From positions 17,429,261 to 17,493,260 of the forward strand of contig NC_003074.8 in NCBI RefSeq assembly GCF_000001735.4: a DNA stretch of 64,000 nt. Direction: 5' to 3'. Positions within the stretch are counted from its first letter, which is position 1. The number at the start of each line of letters is the position of its first letter. The notes under the pieces were generated by a model that saw nothing but the letters and a program-made list of their open reading frames with translations, was not told the origin of the DNA and ran no database searches. The translations under genes and the position numbers were made by a program. This document shows positions 57,505-64,000 of this stretch, piece after piece. The DNA comes from Arabidopsis thaliana. Its lineage: Eukaryota > Streptophyta > Magnoliopsida > Brassicales > Brassicaceae.

Positions 57505-60500
57505 ATGCATATAAAGGAGATATGCTTGGAAGGTTTCAAATCATACGCAACGAGGACAGTAGTTCCGGGTTTTGACCCGCATTTCAACGCGATTACGGGT
57601 CTAAACGGATCCGGAAAATCCAACATCCTCGATTCCATCTGCTTCGTTCTAGGTATCACTAATCTTCAACAAGTTCGAGCTGCTAATCTACAGGAACTCG
57701 TTTACAAGCAAGGACAAGCTGGAATCACTAGAGCCACTGTTTCAGTTACCTTCGACAATTCCGAGAGAAATCGAAGTCCTTTAGGTCATGAAGATCATTC
57801 AGAGATTACAGTAACTAGACAAGTAAGTCTTATTTAAGGTTTTAGTGAAAAAAGGTTTCGTTTTTAAGTTTTGTTAAGAGTGAATTTTGTTTGTTTGTGT
57901 GTGTTTGAAGATTGTAGTTGGTGGAAAGAACAAGTATTTGATCAATGGGAAGCTTGCACAACCAAATCAAGTTCAGAATCTTTTCCATTCGGTGCAGCTT
58001 AATGTGAACAATCCTCATTTTCTGATTATGCAAGGGCGTATTACCAAAGTTTTAAACATGAAACCTATGGAGATTTTATCTATGCTTGAAGAAGCTGCTG
58101 GTACGAGAATGTATGAGAATAAGAAAGAGGCTGCGTTAAAGACGTTGGAGAAAAAGCAAACTAAGGTTGATGAGATTAATAAGCTTCTTGAGAAAGATAT
58201 ATTGCCAGCTTTGGAGAAGTTGAGGAGAGAAAAGTCGCAGTATATGCAGTGGGCTAATGGTAATGCGGAATTAGATCGGTTAAAGAGGTTTTGTGTCGCT
58301 TTTGAGTATGTGCAAGCGGAGAAGATTAGAGATAATTCGATACATGTTGTTGAAGAAATGAAGATAAAAATGACTGGTATTGATGAGCAGACAGATAAGA
58401 CACAGGGTGAAATATCGGAACTGGAGAAACAGATTAAAGCTTTGACTCAAGCAAGGGAAGCTAGTATGGGAGGAGAAGTAAAAGCTTTGTCTGACAAAGT
58501 TGATTCATTGTCTAATGAAGTGACACGTGAATTATCCAAGCTTACTAATATGGAGGACACCCTTCAAGGCGAAGAAAAGAATGCTGAAAAGGTTACCTGA
58601 CAGTTATTACCTTGGGTTGAAATTGTTACAGATTCTCAGCTATTTCTGACATTTTTTGGTGTTGCTAGATGGTTCATAATATAGAAGATTTGAAGAAATC
58701 TGTAGAAGAAAGAGCTTCTGCTCTCAACAAGTGTGACGAAGGAGCAGCAGAACTAAAACAAAAATTCCAGGAATTTTCAACCACATTGGAAGAGTGTGAA
58801 AGAGAACACCAGGTAGTTTTAATAAGTAGAAGCTTTATTTACTGAACCTATCTTGTATGTTAATTGGGTTTACATCCCTTGATAATTAGGGTATACTAGC
58901 TGGTAAGAGTAGTGGAGATGAAGAGAAATGTCTCGAAGATCAACTACGTGATGCAAAGATTTCTGTTGGAACAGCTGAAACGGAGTTGAAGCAGCTGAAT
59001 ACCAAAATTAGTCACTGTGAAAAGGAACTAAAAGAGAAAAAGTCTCAGTTAATGTCAAAACAAGACGAAGCTGTTGCAGTGGAAAATGAACTTGATGCTA
59101 GAAAAAATGATGTAGAAAGTGTAAAAAGGGCATTTGATTCTCTTCCATATAAAGAGGGTCAGATGGAAGCATTGGAGAAGGTTAGTATGCTTTCCCTATG
59201 ATTTTTTTTCTTTCTTCTTCTGTTACATAATGAATACATCTGTGACTCAAATTTTCTTAGGATCGAGAATCAGAACTTGAAATTGGGCACAGGCTGAAAG
59301 ATAAAGTGCACGAACTTTCGGCTCAATTAGCAAATGTTCAGTTTACATACCGCGATCCTGTGAAAAACTTTGATCGATCAAAGGTGAAAGGTGTGGTTGC
59401 AAAACTGATAAAAGTGAATGATAGGTCCTCAATGACAGCTTTGGAGGTAAGTAAGTTATTATATTGTTGTTATATTATTATACTTTGTCAGATTGTTTGA
59501 GTTCTCTAAGGTGACTATTTTTTCAGGTTACTGCTGGTGGGAAGTTATTTAATGTTATTGTAGACACAGAAGATACTGGAAAACAGCTCCTTCAAAAGGG
59601 TGATCTTCGGAGAAGAGTTACAATTATTCCTCTTAACAAAATTCAGTCTCACCTAGTTCCACCTAGAGTGCAGCAAGCCACTGTTAAATTAGTATGTGGA
59701 TCTTTTTTGTTCTACTGTCAAATTCAACTCTTTCTTTGTTCCTTGCTGATTTTCTGCTAATTTCTCCAGGTTGGAAAGGGTAATGCGGAATTGGCACTTT
59801 CTTTAGTTGGTTATAGTGAAGAATTAAAGGTGGGTTGGTTGCCTGCTCAAAGTACCAAGAATCTGATACATTTGCAATTTTGCATCATCTATTAGTTTAT
59901 CAAATTTCTGATAACCTTATATTATGCAATGCAGACAATTAAATCCTCTCACTCATGAGCTGTGTAACTGCTGATTTTGTGTTTTAGAACATTTAGTTAT
60001 GGACAGACTGATACCATGAATCCAACTATTCAATTTCATTTGACATTCTCTAACTTTTTGCAGAATGCCATGGAATATGTTTTTGGTTCCACTTTTGTTT
60101 GCAAAACTACTGATGCGGCTAAGGAAGTAAGTATTTCCTAGACATTAGAGTACCCTGTGTTTTTTGAGGTGTGTAGAGCTGTATTCTAAGCTGGTTATAT
60201 AACAACCTTACTTGACATGTGTTTTCAGCTGGGCCTTTGTTATATTGTCATCACCTCAATCTTCTCTCAAAACTTGGACCGGCGATTTCCCTCTTTATAT
60301 TAATGGAATATGACTCTAGCAAAATTTAATTCCTATAGTTCTCATATATGTTCATCGTTCTCAAATAAATTTTTTTTTTTGCTCAAAATTTGATTGGTTT
60401 GCAATTGTCAGACATAATTTATTTTCCGTACTATCTTCTTCCTTATATTGAGACTACTCTGTTTTCTTTAGATATTTCATTCGTTGATTTGTGTCTCAAA

Positions 60501-63500
60501 TGGTTGTTCGGCAGGTAGCATTTAATAGGGAAATTCGGACTCCTAGTGTTACACTTGAAGGTGATGTATTTCAGCCAAGTGGTCTTCTTACTGGTGGAAG
60601 TCGCAAGTATGTCATTCTTTCTATTAGACCAGTAGATCTTCATGGCGTTCATCTTCTTGATTTCATATAGATATGGTTCAGCAAGGCCTATAACCTGACC
60701 AAAAACATTATATATTTTGTATTCCTCTGTTGCAGGGGTGGAGGTGATCTGCTAAGACAACTTCATGATCTGGCCGAGGCTGAAACAAAATTTCGAGCAC
60801 ATCAGAAAAGTTTGTCTGAAATTGAAGCAAACGTATATATTTCTTCAATTTTTGATATGCTATTGCTTTCCTTTTAGAAAAAGACACTTTGGCCTTTGAC
60901 AACTGAATTAGGCGCCATAGAATTTCTACCGAACCATTTGAAGTAAAACCATATACATTTTCTTCAGGTTAGAATTAGATCTGGGTCATTGGGAACTCGA
61001 GGCTCATGTCTGTTCATTGGTGATCTAAAAGAAAATATAATCTTAGCTGCTGAAACTGACACTTTGAACCTTATTTAGATGTCTCATCATCTTAGATAGT
61101 CAATCAGTTTGGTTGTTTCTGGTTCAAATGAAACATGGTTTAGTTAGTGCCATTGCAGCATATTGATATACCATGTTTATTTTTCTAGGATTTATTGATA
61201 ACTCAATTATGTTTGTGAAGGCTCCCACATAATGTTGTTGTCGACTCTGGGTTCCTACTGCAAGTTATATGGTTTTGCATAAACCCTACATGTTCTTCAA
61301 ATTGCAGATCAAGGAGCTTCAGCCTCTTCAAACGAAGTTCACAGACATGAAAGCACAGTTGGAGCTGAAAATGTATGACATGTCCTTATTTCTAAAAAGG
61401 GCTGAACAGAACGAGCACCACAAGGTTTTATATTTTTTCTTGTCTTCGTATCTCCATTTGTCTACATCCTTGTAGCTTAAATTTCCGAATTATATTTTTT
61501 CCCTTCCTATTGGTGCTAAAAGACATATTTATAGTATCACTCCCTTTTACCAATTGTATATATAGCTTGGTGACGCAGTGAAGAAACTTGAAGAAGAGGT
61601 TGAAGAAATGAGATCCCAAATCAAAGAGAAGGAAGGTCTTTACAAAAGTTGTGCTGATACTGTCTCCACGCTGGAGAAATCCATCAAAGATCATGATAAG
61701 AACAGAGAGGGAAGACTCAAGGACTTGGAAAAGAATATTAAAACTCTAAAAGCTCGTATTCAGGCATCCTCAAAAGATCTAAAGGTATCCCAGATCTTTC
61801 AGTCAAAGATTCTTTTTCTTTGTCCTGGACCCCTGGTTTACCAACTTTTTGCCTTTTACATTTCTAAAATGGCTTCATAGCTTTTGGTCTATGTTTCTTC
61901 TTGCTCATAGGGTCATGAAAACGTAAGGGAGAGGCTTGTGATGGAGCAAGAAGCAGTGACGCAGGAACAGTCATATTTAAAGAGCCAGCTAACTTCATTG
62001 AGGACGCAAATTAGCACTCTGGCTTCAGATGTGGGCAATCAACGAGCCAAGGTACTGCAATTATTTCTATCTGTGTCTTTTAACTATAAAGAATATACGA
62101 GTAACATGTGGATGTGACCCTTCTGCAGGTGGATGCCATACAGAAGGATCATGATCAGTCTCTCTCTGAGCTCAAGTTGATACATGCAAAGATGAAGGAA
62201 TGTGATACACAGATTAGTGGTTCTATTGCAGAGCAGGAAAAGTGTCTGCAGAAGATTAGTGACATGAAGCTTGACAGAAAGAAGTTAGAAAATGAGGTCT
62301 GCCCTCTTCACTTTGTTTGTCTGGAAATACATGTGTTATTTCTTGCAGCGTTCTCCCTATCTAATGACAGATGTCTTGGGTTCACTTAATTACTTTGACT
62401 TTAATATTGAAGTAGGACTGGGTGTTGGATGATAGAGGTGGATATAAGTATTAGGACTTCCTGGTAATTCGGCTTATAAAAAAATTGAAGATGTTGTATA
62501 CTCATGGGAGAACATTTTACTCTGAGTAGGTGACAAGGATGGAGATGGAGCACAAGAATTGTTCAGTGAAGGTAGACAAACTTGTTGAGAAGCATACATG
62601 GATTACATCTGAGAAGCGGCTTTTTGGAAACGGAGGGACAGACTATGATTTTGAATCCCGCGATCCTCACAAAGCAAGAGAAGAACTTGAAAGACTCCAG
62701 ACAGATCAATCAAGGTATGTTTCTAAGGATAGTCATAGATTTAATTTTGCAACTTATATAATATTCACTCTCATGCAATGCAATATCAATGGAATGTGCT
62801 TTATTTTTCTTTTTTGTTTCTTCTCTTTAATTAAATGAGAAATCTCTCCTCTCGTTTCCTGGCTATTCATTCTCTTATAAAGTCTAGAGAAAAGAGTGAA
62901 CAAGAAGGTCACGGCTATGTTTGAGAAAGCTGAAGATGAATATAATGCTCTTATGACCAAGAAAAATATAATCGAGGTTAGTTTTGGAGGGTCTGTGCAA
63001 CATAGTTTAAAAAGCTTAAAACACATTTACGAACTATGTTTTTTTTTTTTTCATTTTCTTAGACTGACAAATCAAAAATCAAGAAAGTTATTGAGGAGCT
63101 TGATGAGAAGAAAAAAGAAACACTGAAAGTTACATGGGTTAAAGTTAACCAGTGAGTTGCTTATTTAGTTTCTTTACTTAACCATGTGATTCACTTCTCT
63201 TTACGATATTTAAAGTTGGATCCTTATCGTTAGGGATTTTGGTTCCATCTTTTCAACTCTACTACCTGGCACCATGTCAAAATTAGAACCTCCAGAGGGA
63301 GGTACTTTCCTTGATGGTCTTGAGGTCCGTGTTGCTTTTGGAGATGTCTGGAAACAGTCTTTATCTGAACTAAGTGGAGGGCAAAGATCTCTTCTTGCAC
63401 TATCTTTAATCCTGGCGTTGCTACTCTTTAAGCCAGCTCCTATTTATATCTTAGATGAGGTACATCTCGATTTTCCATTTCCATGAATCATTGCTCTTCC

Positions 63501-63918
63501 TTTGCATTTTCAATACGTAACGACTAAATTCGTGTTGACAGTGATCTTGAAATGTTCACAATCACATGATCTTGTTGAGTTTGATGACATAAGAGAAGTC
63601 ATGACTTTATTTTTATCAGGTTGATGCAGCTCTTGATCTAAGCCACACACAGAACATAGGAAGAATGATAAAATCTCATTTCCCACATTCACAGGTCATA
63701 ATTTTACGGATTTCTCTGATTGTGTAGTCACCATGATTCAAAAAGCTTTAGTTATCTATTTATATCTCAAACATTACTGCTGTCTGATATGATTTCTCTT
63801 ACAGTTCATTGTGGTTTCACTGAAAGAAGGAATGTTCAGCAACGCCGATGTTCTCTTCCGAACAAAATTCGTGGATGGTGTTTCAACGGTCCAGAGGACA
63901 GTAACAAAACAGAGCTAA
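57505..63918 (+). CDS. SMC2: Condensin subunit SMC2 (CAP-E type)
   Basis: Chromosome-condensation ATPase partnering SMC4. Twenty exons: 57505-57822, 57911-58591, 58669-58812, 58890-59180, 59261-59446, 59527-59691, 59770-59829, 60064-60126, 60515-60606, 60736-60832, 61308-61424, 61566-61784, 61911-62051, 62129-62296, 62530-62714, 62883-62976, 63063-63151, 63234-63459, 63620-63694 and 63805-63918, giving 1174 aa. Walker A GLNGSGKS is at 32-39, followed by a long coiled coil, a hinge (about 500-680, with GG turns GGSRKGGG near its end), a second coiled coil, the signature LSGGQ at 1083-1087 and Walker B IYILDEVD at 1107-1114. Start [14 protein letters not shown] is the conserved SMC2 N-terminus. 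All motifs are intact. Arabidopsis has two SMC2 genes and I recall this as the one in this chromosome 3 region. The stop TAA at 63916-63918 leaves only 3' UTR in the window. Confidence 0.95.
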
Positions 63919-64000
63919 TAACCTGCTTATATCCTTAACAACACTAATGATGTATATACTCTTCTTTCCTCAATCAGGTTGGCTTATATGTGTGTTCTAC

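Overview
The window is nuclear DNA of a Brassicaceae plant, and I recognise it as the ASN1 to SMC2 region of Arabidopsis thaliana chromosome 3. The genes have short GT-AG introns, the spacers are AT-rich, and the spliced proteins I derived (ASN1 584 aa, NOA1 561 aa, TIP5;1 256 aa, PEX11B 227 aa) agree in length and sequence with what I remember of the Arabidopsis proteins. Locus identities come from memory. Exon coordinates were worked out from splice sites and reading-frame closure in the sequence.

Layout. 1-295: 5' end of a selenoprotein T-like gene (SELT, minus). 363-8033: an apparently complete 7.67-kb Mutator-like element of the VANDAL type, with a perfect 9-bp target duplication, a 9-bp inverted repeat equally spaced from both ends, and three intact-looking genes: MULE transposase, GRF zinc-finger protein, and a DUF1985 protein of the kind linked to anti-silencing. 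It also carries a 53-bp tandem array built on CAACTGGGACAAC. 8876-11783: ASN1 (minus). 15.58-17.2 kb: a C/D snoRNA host gene. 17588-23583: tandem steroleosin-type dehydrogenase genes HSD2 and HSD3 (plus), separated by a 1.24-kb polyadenylated retroposon. 24411-25177: ribosomal protein S20 (minus). 28535-29143: a pectin methylesterase inhibitor. 30.1-32.4 kb: a possible spliced noncoding gene. 32834-35395: PYRR of riboflavin synthesis. 36369-38628: a pectin methylesterase. 39535-40200: a small unknown membrane-anchored protein (minus). 40527-41866: a non-autonomous Helitron. 43281-44949: glycerol-3-phosphate permease G3Pp1 (minus). 51538-52432: PEX11B. 52794-53727: TIP5;1. 53935-56989: NOA1 (minus). 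57505-63918: SMC2.

The host genes do not form one pathway. Local links are the HSD tandem pair, the PMEI and PME genes 7 kb apart, the convergent TIP5;1/NOA1 ends (207 bp), and the divergent NOA1/SMC2 pair sharing a 515-bp promoter with an E2F-type site. The accessory DNA holds the most interest: the VANDAL element appears to carry both a candidate anti-silencing gene and its likely target motif array, and it lies 59 bp upstream of the SELT start codon. Other small elements sit in introns (two MITE-like insertions in HSD2) and spacers (Helitron, retroposons, a 113-bp hairpin). I recognised no LTR element or other virus-like fossil.
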